This document shows positions 1-5,274 of a DNA stretch of 7,590 nucleotides, one piece after another (positions within the stretch are counted from its first letter, which is position 1; the number at the start of each line of letters is the position of its first letter). The stretch is from Kiritimatiellia bacterium. GTDB lineage: Bacteria > Verrucomicrobiota > Kiritimatiellia > RFP12 > UBA1067. Location: the NCBI GenBank assembly GCA_017959645.1, contig JAGDAE010000179.1, positions 1 through 7,590 on the forward strand. The letters are read 5' to 3'. The notes beneath the pieces were generated by a model. That model saw only the letters and a list, made by a program, of their open reading frames with translations. It ran no database searches and was not told the DNA's origin. The position numbers and the translations under genes are program-made.

Positions 1-154
1 AGTGCAACCTTGCACTTTGAAAAGTCCAACCATGCACTTTTGAAAGTGGAACTATGCACTTTTCGAAGTGCAACTATGCACTCCGCCGAGTCCAACCTTG
101 GACTTTTCCGAGTGCAACCATGGACTTTTTCGAGTGGATGGGTGCACTCGAAAA
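1..154. repeat. Tandem array of seven 22-bp palindromic units
   Basis: Seven consecutive units of exactly 22 bases start at 1, 23, 45, 67, 89, 111 and 133, with no spacers. The consensus is AGTSCAACCWTGSACTTTTCG. Each unit contains a 7-base left arm, a 2-base centre and a 7-base right arm. Unit 1 (AGTGCAA/TTGCACT) and unit 5 (AGTCCAA/TTGGACT) are perfect palindromes that differ by a compensating G-C to C-G exchange. The other units combine arms of the two types or carry one or two mismatches. The right arm of one unit can also pair with the left arm of the next across the T-rich linker; the best case is 55-72, a 7-base stem closed by TTCG. The array begins at the window edge and probably continues beyond it. 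The absence of unique spacers rules out CRISPR. Function is unknown; a folded RNA 3' end, a protein-binding array or a spreading minisatellite are all possible. Confidence 0.93.
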
Positions 155-666
155 CCGCCATTATAGGGTCCTTCGCCGACAGGCGATGCGCGCCGGACGG
201 TTTTCGCGCGGCGGCGCAACGCATCTTCGGCGGCGGCGGCGGAGAGATTCCCGAACATGGCTCCGCGCATTTGCGCGATACGGACGGCGGCGACGCAGCC
301 GGCACGCGAGCGGGCGGCGAACTTCGCGAACTCCGCTACGCGCCGGCGGGATGCTTTTTCGTCCCCTTCGGCGGAAAAGAATTCCGACGCCCGGTCGATT
401 GCGACGAAGCCTACCGCCCCGGATTCGGCAAGAATCCGTATCGCCCGCATCGATCTGTCGGCGTCATCCGGGTGCATGACCAGCAGTTCGGACAGATCGA
501 TGCCGGCTAGGCTCGCGGCGCCGGCGTCGAACTCCTGCGCCGTGTCGACGAACAGCGCCCGCGCGCCGCGCCTCTGCGCCTCAGCGACGGTCTGTAGCGC
601 CTCCGCCGTCGCTTCGCCGCCGTAGCCGAAAATCGCGACAAGTCCGCTATCTGCTCCAGTCGACAA
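52..666 (-). CDS. Short RecA-like protein with lost P-loop
   Basis: The product has 204 residues. Residues 9-160 line up with the RecA ATPase core almost without gaps. Matching blocks include the AIFG strand before the P-loop, AQRRG and LFVD (35-41), the LAGIDLSELL segment (53-62), ESGAV with the Walker B-like FVAID (81-91), and MFGN (137-140), which in RecA opens DNA-binding loop L2. The catalytic apparatus is gone. The P-loop GPESSGKT of RecA is replaced by GYGGEATA (14-21). The catalytic glutamate of RecA is replaced by Ala43, and the switch glutamine of loop L2 by Arg129. The RecA N-terminal helix and C-terminal domain are absent. It therefore should not hydrolyse ATP, but it could still pack against RecA or bind DNA (inference). 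The TTG start is the only usable start after the in-frame stop at 754-756 and has a GGAAG site six bases upstream. Residues 172-204 are encoded by the 22-bp repeat array, so the tail is probably not conserved. A decaying recA copy is the main alternative. Confidence 0.72.
   Translation of the reverse strand: MSTGADSGLVAIFGYGGEATAEALQTVAEAQRRGARALFVDTAQEFDAGAASLAGIDLSELLVMHPDDADRSMRAIRILAESGAVGFVAIDRASEFFSAEGDEKASRRRVAEFAKFAARSRAGCVAAVRIAQMRGAMFGNLSAAAAEDALRRRAKTVRRASPVGEGPYNGGFRVHPSTRKSPWLHSEKSKVGLGGVHSCTSKSA
127..154. other. Perfect 10-bp stem-loop at the array edge
   Basis: TTTTCGAGTG at 127-136 is the exact reverse complement of CACTCGAAAA at 145-154, leaving an 8-base loop at 137-144. 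It lies in the linker of unit 6 and the whole of unit 7, the unit nearest the body of the RecA-like gene. No T-run follows it in the direction of transcription (minus strand), so it does not look like a standard intrinsic terminator. It also lies inside the reading frame of the RecA-like gene. Confidence 0.7.
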
Positions 667-1081
667 AACGTTCTTCCGATTCGAAAAGCCGGACGCGCGG
701 AATGTGGTCGATTTCGGCCGGAGCCGTGGAATCCGGCGTTCCGAAGATTTCGATCACGTCGAACCGGTATGACGACTGCCAGCGTTTGCGGAACAGCCAC
801 GTTCTGCACGCCCGTCGCAGAAGATCCTTCTTGCGCCGGGTTATGCTTTGCAGCCGGCGCGCGAACGGAGATCGCATCTTGTGCTGTTTCACCTCGACGA
901 ACACGATCGCGTCCAGCTTGCGGTCCCAGGCGATTATGTCGATCTCGTAGCGCCGGTCCCACGGGCACGGGCGCGCGTTGCGTTCGACGATCTCGTAGCC
1001 GCATCTGCGCAGATGCTCGCATGCGATTTCCTCGCCCCATTTGCCGTGCAGAACGCCGACATTGTCTTCAGACGGCGTCAT
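647..1081 (-). CDS. yraN: YraN/UPF0102 family nuclease-like protein
   Basis: The product has 144 residues, a normal length for the UPF0102 (YraN) family, which has a PD-(D/E)XK endonuclease-type fold and often sits near DNA-processing or competence genes. The family signature is present in order: G-KWGEE (13-18), the CGYEIVERNAR segment (27-37), EID (46-48), FVEVK (61-65), a basic RRKK stretch (72-75) and the closing RFDVIEIFG (106-114). The presumed metal site is Glu17 or Glu18 with Asp48, Glu63 and Lys65. The usual GEID reads YEID and is preceded by a short insertion (CPWDRR), so the site loop is atypical. I chose the ATG at 1081 because GGAG precedes it by nine bases; a GTG eight codons upstream (1105) has no such site. 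The start overlaps the end of the 182-residue gene by 14 bases, and the end overlaps the RecA-like gene by 20, implying coupled translation. The precise cellular role of the family is not settled. Confidence 0.88.
   Translation of the reverse strand: MTPSEDNVGVLHGKWGEEIACEHLRRCGYEIVERNARPCPWDRRYEIDIIAWDRKLDAIVFVEVKQHKMRSPFARRLQSITRRKKDLLRRACRTWLFRKRWQSSYRFDVIEIFGTPDSTAPAEIDHIPRVRLFESEERFVDWSR
673..677 (-). promoter_or_regulatory. Ribosome binding site supporting the TTG start
   Basis: GGAAG on the minus strand lies six bases before the TTG at 666, inside the last codons of the YraN gene. No ATG, GTG or other TTG occurs in this frame between the upstream stop (754-756) and 666. This decides the start of the RecA-like gene. 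Confidence 0.6.
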
Positions 1082-1616
1082 CGTCGTTTTCTCCGGCCTC
1101 GGCACGGCGAAGCACTACAGGAATTCCGAAGCAGATCACGCCGAACGAACTTTCGAGCGAAGCCGTCAGCCCGGCGGCTTCATGGGGGGAGAAGACGAAT
1201 GTCGCCTTGGTGTCGCCGCCGCCGCCCGCGGCGCTGCGGAATATCTCCATCACATATCCGTGCACCGGCTCCAGTATGTGGCGCAGCGATATTCTGGTCG
1301 AAAACCGGTCCGTGCGGTGGAAAAGCCCCTTGCCGTCGTCGATCGCCTCGCATTCTCCTCTCAAGACCTGCAGCATCTTGCTCAGGTCGGTGAAACCGAG
1401 CTTCACCACGATTTTTCCGTTCCAGTCGAACCTCGGAAACGTCGGCGTCTTGCCGGAACGGTCGCCGATCGTCGCCTGCTTCGCCACGCTCATCATGATG
1501 CTGCCCTCGGTCTGGTCGTGCGCGGGATGCAGCTCCATTTTTATCGCGCTGCCGGTACCCTTCCCGTTCGCATGGTAGAACGAGAGACTCGGTCTGTATG
1601 TTGTCGCAGTGTTCAT
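1068..1616 (-). CDS. Conserved-looking protein of unknown function, possible ssDNA-binding fold
   Basis: The product has 182 residues and I do not assign it to a named family with confidence. It has no signal peptide, membrane segment or cysteine cluster; the two cysteines are at 89 and 162. The sequence alternates short strand-like segments (KMELHPAH 26-33, GSIMMSVAKQ 38-47, KIVVKLGF 68-75, TRISLRHI 107-114, GYVMEIFR 120-127, TKATFVF 136-142) and ends in a helix (SPHEAAGLTASLESSFG, 143-159), then a strand and an acidic tail (ENDDD). A beta-rich body with a final amphipathic helix recalls PC4/Whirly or Pur-type single-strand nucleic-acid binders. That is inference from pattern only. The ATG has a strong AAGGAGA site (1621-1627). 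It lies 33 bases after comM and overlaps the YraN gene, so its partners are DNA-processing proteins, which fits a nucleic-acid role. Confidence 0.8.
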   Translation of the reverse strand: MNTATTYRPSLSFYHANGKGTGSAIKMELHPAHDQTEGSIMMSVAKQATIGDRSGKTPTFPRFDWNGKIVVKLGFTDLSKMLQVLRGECEAIDDGKGLFHRTDRFSTRISLRHILEPVHGYVMEIFRSAAGGGGDTKATFVFSPHEAAGLTASLESSFGVICFGIPVVLRRAEAGENDDDAV

Positions 1617-1649
1617 GTTTTCTCCTTTTCGCGTTTCCGCGTTTGTGTT

Positions 1650-3197
1650 TCAGGCCCAGAACGAATCGCCGCTCTTGTCGAGCCGGCGGTAGCCCGCAGC
1701 CTCGTAAATGTCCATTTCCCCGACGTCGGCGCGTCCGTCTAGATCGGCGACAGTGCGCGCCACGCGCAGGATGCGGTCGTGCGCGCGCGCCGAAAGACTC
1801 AGGCGTTCTATGACTTCGCGTACTTTGCCGCGCGCCTCGGCGGTCAACCTGCATATGTCGCCGAGATCCCGTGACTTCGCCTCGGCGTTGGTGGATATTC
1901 CCGGCATCCCGCGATACCGTTCGGCCTGCAGTGCCCGCGCCGCGGTCACACGCCGGCGGATTTCGCGACTCGGCTCGCCGCCGTCCAAACGGTCGAGGTC
2001 GTTCACGGGAACGGCGTTCACCTCGACCTGGATGTCGATGCGATCGAGCATCGGCCCGGATATGCGCCGCTGGTATTTGAGAATCTGCGACTGCGTGCAG
2101 CGGCATTCGCGGGTAGTGTCGTTGTAGTAGCCGCACGGGCACGGATTCATCGCCGCCACCAGCATGAACCGGGACGGATAGTCGCACGCCGCCGCCGCCC
2201 GAGACACGGCCACATGCCCGTCTTCGAGCGGCTGGCGCATTACCTCGAGCGCGCTTCTGGGGAATTCCGCAAACTCGTCTAGGAAAAGCACGCCGCGGTG
2301 GGCGAGAGAAACCTCGCCGGGCATTGGATGGGTTCCGCCGCCGAGAAGCCCTATCGAGCTTACCGTATGATGGGGCGCACGGAACGGCCGCGCCGTCACG
2401 AACATTCCGCCGCCCTTCGCCTGGCCGGCAACGGAATATATGCGCGACACCTCCAGCGCCTCCTCGGCGGACATCGGCGGCAGAATCGACGGAACGCGCC
2501 GCGCGAGCATCGTCTTCCCCGAACCCGGCGAACCGATCATGAGAATGTTGTGCCCGCCCGCGACCGCGACCTCGATCGCCCGTTTGACCAGCGTCTGGCC
2601 TTTCACGTCGGCGAAATCGTCGCCGCAGCCGTCGTCGAGACGCACCAGCGCGGCGAGATCGGTATGGCGCGAGGTTATCTCGATTTCTCCGTTCAGATAC
2701 TGCACGGCCTCGCGCAGATTCCTTACCGGCACGGCGTCGATTCCGTCGACGATGCTCGCCTCGTCGGCGTTTTCGGCCGGCACGAGCGCCGCCCGCTTGC
2801 CGAGACGCTTCATCTCCATCACGATCGGCAACACGCCACGCACGCGCCGGACCTCGCCGGAAAGCGACAATTCGCCGATTATCGCATAGTCGTCGAGATG
2901 CTGATTCTCTATCCTGCCCATGCCTTTCAGCAGGCACACCGCGATCGCAAGATCGTAGATCGGCCCTTCCTTGCGGACGTCGGCCGGCGCGAGATTGACC
3001 GTGACCGCGTATTCTCTGGCCTTTTTGAACGCGGAGTTCTTTATCGCCGTCGAGACCCGGTCCTTCGCCTCTCTTATCGAGGCGTCGGGCAGGCCTACGA
3101 TCGCGAACGAACTCGCGCCGAGCGAGGCGTTCACTTCTATTTCGACCGGCAGCGCGTCAACGCCAACCACCGCGCCGCTGTAGCATTTCGCAACCAT
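1650..3197 (-). CDS. comM: ComM/YifB Mg-chelatase-like AAA+ ATPase
   Basis: The product has 515 residues, full length for the family. ComM is a hexameric helicase that drives branch migration during natural transformation; homologues occur even where competence is unproven. The N-terminal part (1 to about 165) is the family's Lon/ChlI-like domain, with the GLPDASIREAKDR signature (35-47) and the VNLAPAD segment (67-73). The AAA+ module follows: Walker A GSPGSGKT (222-229), the family motif FRAPHHTVS (272-280), Walker B with GVLFLDEF (302-309), and the arginine-containing GPMLDRIDI (381-389). A zinc-type cluster CPCG...CRC contributes Cys353, Cys355, Cys365 and Cys367. The C-terminal Mg-chelatase domain (about 410-505) contains the SARAHDRILRVARTVADLDG stretch (469-488). 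All key residues look intact. The ATG at 3197 has an AGGGA site and follows a 105-base intergenic region, so it is the likely first gene of the left-hand unit. Confidence 0.96.
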   Translation of the reverse strand: MVAKCYSGAVVGVDALPVEIEVNASLGASSFAIVGLPDASIREAKDRVSTAIKNSAFKKAREYAVTVNLAPADVRKEGPIYDLAIAVCLLKGMGRIENQHLDDYAIIGELSLSGEVRRVRGVLPIVMEMKRLGKRAALVPAENADEASIVDGIDAVPVRNLREAVQYLNGEIEITSRHTDLAALVRLDDGCGDDFADVKGQTLVKRAIEVAVAGGHNILMIGSPGSGKTMLARRVPSILPPMSAEEALEVSRIYSVAGQAKGGGMFVTARPFRAPHHTVSSIGLLGGGTHPMPGEVSLAHRGVLFLDEFAEFPRSALEVMRQPLEDGHVAVSRAAAACDYPSRFMLVAAMNPCPCGYYNDTTRECRCTQSQILKYQRRISGPMLDRIDIQVEVNAVPVNDLDRLDGGEPSREIRRRVTAARALQAERYRGMPGISTNAEAKSRDLGDICRLTAEARGKVREVIERLSLSARAHDRILRVARTVADLDGRADVGEMDIYEAAGYRRLDKSGDSFWA

Positions 3198-3229
3198 CGT
3201 TTTCCCTTTCTTTTTTCAAGACGGGGATA

Positions 3230-3249
3230 TTTTCGCATATTCGCGAAAA
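3230..3249. other. Hairpin in the comM leader region
   Basis: TTTTCGC (3230-3236) and GCGAAAA (3243-3249) form a perfect 7-bp stem with a 6-base loop. GCGAAAACG at 3243-3251 is also the exact complement of CGTTTTCGC at 3282-3290. This hairpin and the one at 3277-3294 could therefore be replaced by one longer-range stem. Whether either lies in a transcribed leader depends on the unmapped comM promoter. Confidence 0.5.
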
Positions 3250-3276
3250 CGGTGCGTTGCGCGCGCGTTGCATTAT

Positions 3277-3294
3277 CGTTGCGTTTTCGCAACG
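3277..3294. other. Perfect hairpin after the response-regulator gene
   Basis: CGTTGCG (3277-3283) and CGCAACG (3288-3294) form a 7-bp stem with a 4-base loop, nine bases downstream of the regulator's stop codon. In the minus-strand transcript the stem is followed by AUAAUGC rather than a U-run. It may weaken read-through, but it is not a canonical intrinsic terminator. It overlaps the third CGTTGC copy. Confidence 0.6.
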
Positions 3295-3302
3295 GCTTTT
3301 CG

Positions 3303-3977
3303 TCAAGGGAGCAGAGCGTAGCCGCTGCGGCGCTCGTTGACGATGAGATTCCCGGCGCGGCCGAGTTTCTTTTTGAGCCGGCTCAGACAGGCGCGAATCG
3401 ACACTTCCTCGCCTATGTATCCGAGCGTGTCGAACATCTCGCCGTACGAAAAGAACTTTCCGCGGTCAGACGCGAAAAGCCCGAGCAGAATGGATTCCTG
3501 TTTCGTAAGCCTCTCGTCCACGCCGGGCCCGCGCGCCGTCATTCCGGAAAGATCGATCTCGACGTCGGCGATGCGGAACGTGCGGCGCGCTTTTCTGGCC
3601 GCGCTCTCGTACGCCTCTTTGCGCGCAAAAACCGACTTGACCCGCGCGACGAATTCGTCGGGCGATCTGGTCTTTTCGACATAGTCGTCGGCTCCGAGGC
3701 CGAGACCGCGTATCATCGTCACTTCCGAAGCCATCGCAGTGAAGAAAAGCACCGGTGTCGTCGCATCCCGGCGGCGTATCTCTTCGCATACCGCGATTCC
3801 ATTCAGTTTCGGCATCATGACATCGAGCAGCAGAAGATCGGGCGGGGACGCGAAAAACTTCTCCAGCGCCTGTTCGCCGTCTTTCGCGACGTCGACCGCG
3901 TACCCCTCGGCCTCGAACAGCTTCTTGTACTGCAAACGTACTGTGCGCTCGTCATCGGCTATGAGAATGCGTTTCAT
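3303..3977 (-). CDS. OmpR/PhoB-type DNA-binding response regulator
   Basis: The product has 224 residues, a typical length. It is expected to be phosphorylated by a sensor histidine kinase and then bind DNA. The receiver domain (1 to about 120) keeps the acidic pair Asp8 and Asp9, the phosphoacceptor Asp52 (LLLLDVMMPKLNG), Thr80, Tyr99 and Lys102. The residue after Lys102, a proline in nearly all receivers (K-P-F), is Thr here (EKTRSPDEF). The C-terminal winged-helix domain (about 135-224) ends in the usual recognition-helix and wing pattern, with SIRACLSRLKKKLG (183-196) and NERRSGYALLP (214-224). The ATG at 3977 shares bases with the TGA of the 3D-domain gene (ATGA) and has no good ribosome site of its own, so translation probably depends on the upstream gene. 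An in-frame extension further upstream exists but only encodes the neighbour's shadow. No kinase gene is in the window, so the signal is unknown. A role in envelope or metabolic control is only suggested by its operon partners. Confidence 0.94.
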   Translation of the reverse strand: MKRILIADDERTVRLQYKKLFEAEGYAVDVAKDGEQALEKFFASPPDLLLLDVMMPKLNGIAVCEEIRRRDATTPVLFFTAMASEVTMIRGLGLGADDYVEKTRSPDEFVARVKSVFARKEAYESAARKARRTFRIADVEIDLSGMTARGPGVDERLTKQESILLGLFASDRGKFFSYGEMFDTLGYIGEEVSIRACLSRLKKKLGRAGNLIVNERRSGYALLP

Positions 3978-4456
3978 TCGTCGAGTTTGCGCACTTTGAG
4001 CCAGCGCGCGCCCCAGCGCCTGGCGTCGGCGTGGGACGGAAACCAGACGTCTATATGCCTGCCCTTTATCGACCCGCCGACATCTTCGACCGTCCCCGTT
4101 CCGTAGCCGGGAATCTCCAGCCGAGTGCCGAAGGCGTATCGCTTCGTGTCGGCGGCGACGGTACCGTGCTTCGCCGGCGCGCCCGAGGCGGTGACGCCGA
4201 TTTTCTTCGGTTTGCCCTTGTTGGGCCCGTAATTGTACACCGGCTCGCCGAACCCGAACCAGTTCCTTTTCCATCCGCAGCATTTGCCGCAATTGCAGTA
4301 GCCGGTGACGAGCACGAGCGAGCCGTCGTCGTTCACGGGCGGTTCCGGATTGCGCAGCAGCGGGGAACGTCTTGCGGCGACACGCGCGGCGACGAACGCC
4401 GTCAGCGAAAGCATCGCGAGCGCCGCGAGCACCAGTTTTGCTTTCCTTCTGCTCAC
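3974..4456 (-). CDS. Membrane-anchored 3D-domain protein
   Basis: The product has 160 residues. A basic N-terminus (SRRKAK) is followed by a hydrophobic stretch (8-24) that should act as a membrane anchor or uncleaved signal. A short linker leads to a 3D domain (about 47-158), named after three conserved aspartates: Asp103 in AADT, Asp125 in VEDVGG and Asp136 in HIDVWF. The family has a double-psi barrel fold related to the catalytic domain of MltA-type lytic transglycosylases. It includes YuiC-like proteins that act on peptidoglycan, so a periplasmic or cell-surface wall hydrolase is likely. The TGYCNCGKCCGW segment carries Cys54, Cys56, Cys59 and Cys60, a cysteine pattern common at the start of these domains. 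The GTG start at 4456 overlaps the TGA of the fumarase gene (GTGA), which decides the start. No peptidoglycan-binding LysM or SH3 domain accompanies it. Confidence 0.88.
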   Translation of the reverse strand: MSRRKAKLVLAALAMLSLTAFVAARVAARRSPLLRNPEPPVNDDGSLVLVTGYCNCGKCCGWKRNWFGFGEPVYNYGPNKGKPKKIGVTASGAPAKHGTVAADTKRYAFGTRLEIPGYGTGTVEDVGGSIKGRHIDVWFPSHADARRWGARWLKVRKLDE

Positions 4457-5274
4457 GGAAAAACCGTCCGGCGCCGTAGCGCCCAGCACATGTATGCGAC
4501 GGTTACGAAATACGAGGCCGGCAGACGCGCGCGGGAGACGAGAGAGAGCGAGAGCGCTGTCGTGGCGCCGCCCAGCCCCATCGGCCCGATGCCCAGCCGG
4601 TTGATCGCATCGAGCAACCGCCGCTCGTCCGCGCGAAGCCGTCTGCCGAGCGGCTGCAGAAACGTCTCTTTCGCCGCCGCGTAGCCGCCGGCGCGGTCGC
4701 CGCCAACGCATACGCCGATTATCCCCGGCGCGCAGCCGTAGCCCTTCGCGCGCCGCACGGCGTCGATCACGCACTTCGCCACTCCCTCGAAATCGCGCCC
4801 GGCGCCGAGTTCGCGGTCGGGCAGCGAATATTGCCGCGACATGTTCTCGCTGCCGCCGCCTTTCATCAGAAGCGTGACGCCGGGGCGGGCCGAGCGCGGT
4901 TCGACGTAATGGACGACGGGGCTGCCGGGCGCCACATTGTCCGCAAACGACCTGCCGCTCGATGCGTCGATGCAGTTCTGCCGCAGATACCCGAGCCGGG
5001 TCGCTTCGCGGACTGCTTTCTCCACCGCTTCGCGGGGGATGCGGCGGCGCAGACGCTCGTCTACGAAGAATGAGAGGGTTCCCGTATCCTGGCAAAGCGG
5101 CGTCGACTCTTTTCGCGCCAGCGCGACATTGTCGAGTATCGTGCCGATCACGGTTGCGGCAGGACTGCCTTTTTTCTCCGCACGCAAAGCGCGCCGCAGC
5201 GCGCGCTCGACGTCTTCGGGCAGCGAGCACGAGGTTTCGCGTACGAGTTCCAGCAGTGCTTTGTCTGTCTTCAT
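4453..5274 (-). CDS. Class I fumarate hydratase, alpha subunit
   Basis: The product has 273 residues, the usual size of the separate alpha subunit of two-subunit, oxygen-sensitive iron-sulfur fumarases (tartrate dehydratase TtdA is a close relative). It catalyses fumarate to malate hydration together with a beta subunit, in the cytoplasm. The three expected [4Fe-4S] cysteines are visible: Cys61 in PLCQDTG, Cys181 in GYGCAPGIIG and Cys263 in AYMCWALRR. Other family marks are KGGGSENMS (138-146), GVCVGGDRAGG (187-197) and GIGPMGLGG (228-236). The N-terminus is complete: the ATG at 5274 overlaps the TGA of tsaE (ATGA). The beta subunit normally follows directly, but here the next gene is the 3D-domain protein, so the partner must be encoded elsewhere or be missing. 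Substrate could be tartrate or another hydroxy-diacid rather than fumarate; sequence alone does not separate these. Confidence 0.92.
   Translation of the reverse strand: MKTDKALLELVRETSCSLPEDVERALRRALRAEKKGSPAATVIGTILDNVALARKESTPLCQDTGTLSFFVDERLRRRIPREAVEKAVREATRLGYLRQNCIDASSGRSFADNVAPGSPVVHYVEPRSARPGVTLLMKGGGSENMSRQYSLPDRELGAGRDFEGVAKCVIDAVRRAKGYGCAPGIIGVCVGGDRAGGYAAAKETFLQPLGRRLRADERRLLDAINRLGIGPMGLGGATTALSLSLVSRARLPASYFVTVAYMCWALRRRTVFP

Larger units (their letters stand above)
3198..3302. promoter_or_regulatory. Intergenic region before comM with repeated CGTTGC sites
   Basis: This is the only sizeable gap between genes in the window. CGTTGC occurs at 3255-3260, 3266-3271 and 3277-3282, an exact 11-base period, and its reverse complement GCAACG occurs at 3289-3294. 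Direct repeats phased at 11 bases are the known layout of PhoB/OmpR-type binding sites, and such a regulator is encoded immediately upstream. No convincing -35/-10 pair for comM could be picked: GATAAT (minus strand, 3272-3277) is a possible -10 but has no -35 at proper spacing. The assignment as an operator is inference. Confidence 0.45.

Noticed and set aside
1..154. CRISPR array
   Set aside because: The units are contiguous 22-mers with no unique spacers, and no cas gene is present.
10..510. Plus-strand open frame across the repeat array
   Set aside because: Its first part is repeat-encoded and the rest is antisense to the RecA-like gene; no ribosome site or motif is visible.
1082..1105. 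GTG at 1105 as the YraN start
   Set aside because: It has no ribosome site and adds eight residues before the conserved region, whereas the ATG at 1081 has GGAG at suitable spacing.
1180..2937. A 585-codon minus-strand open frame
   Set aside because: It overlaps comM and the 182-residue gene in another frame, is arginine-rich and lacks any motif.
3277..3294. Intrinsic terminator for the right-hand operon
   Set aside because: The stem is perfect, but on the transcribed strand no U-run follows it. The T-rich tail is on the other strand, where no gene ends.
2298..4106. A 602-codon open frame on the plus strand
   Set aside because: It lies antisense to comM and the response-regulator gene, both of which have clear family motifs. 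The translation is basic and low in complexity and crosses the intergenic region; it is a by-product of high GC content.
3978..4292. N-terminal extension of the response regulator
   Set aside because: The extra 105 residues are the out-of-frame translation of the 3D-domain gene; the receiver domain begins exactly at the ATG at 3977.
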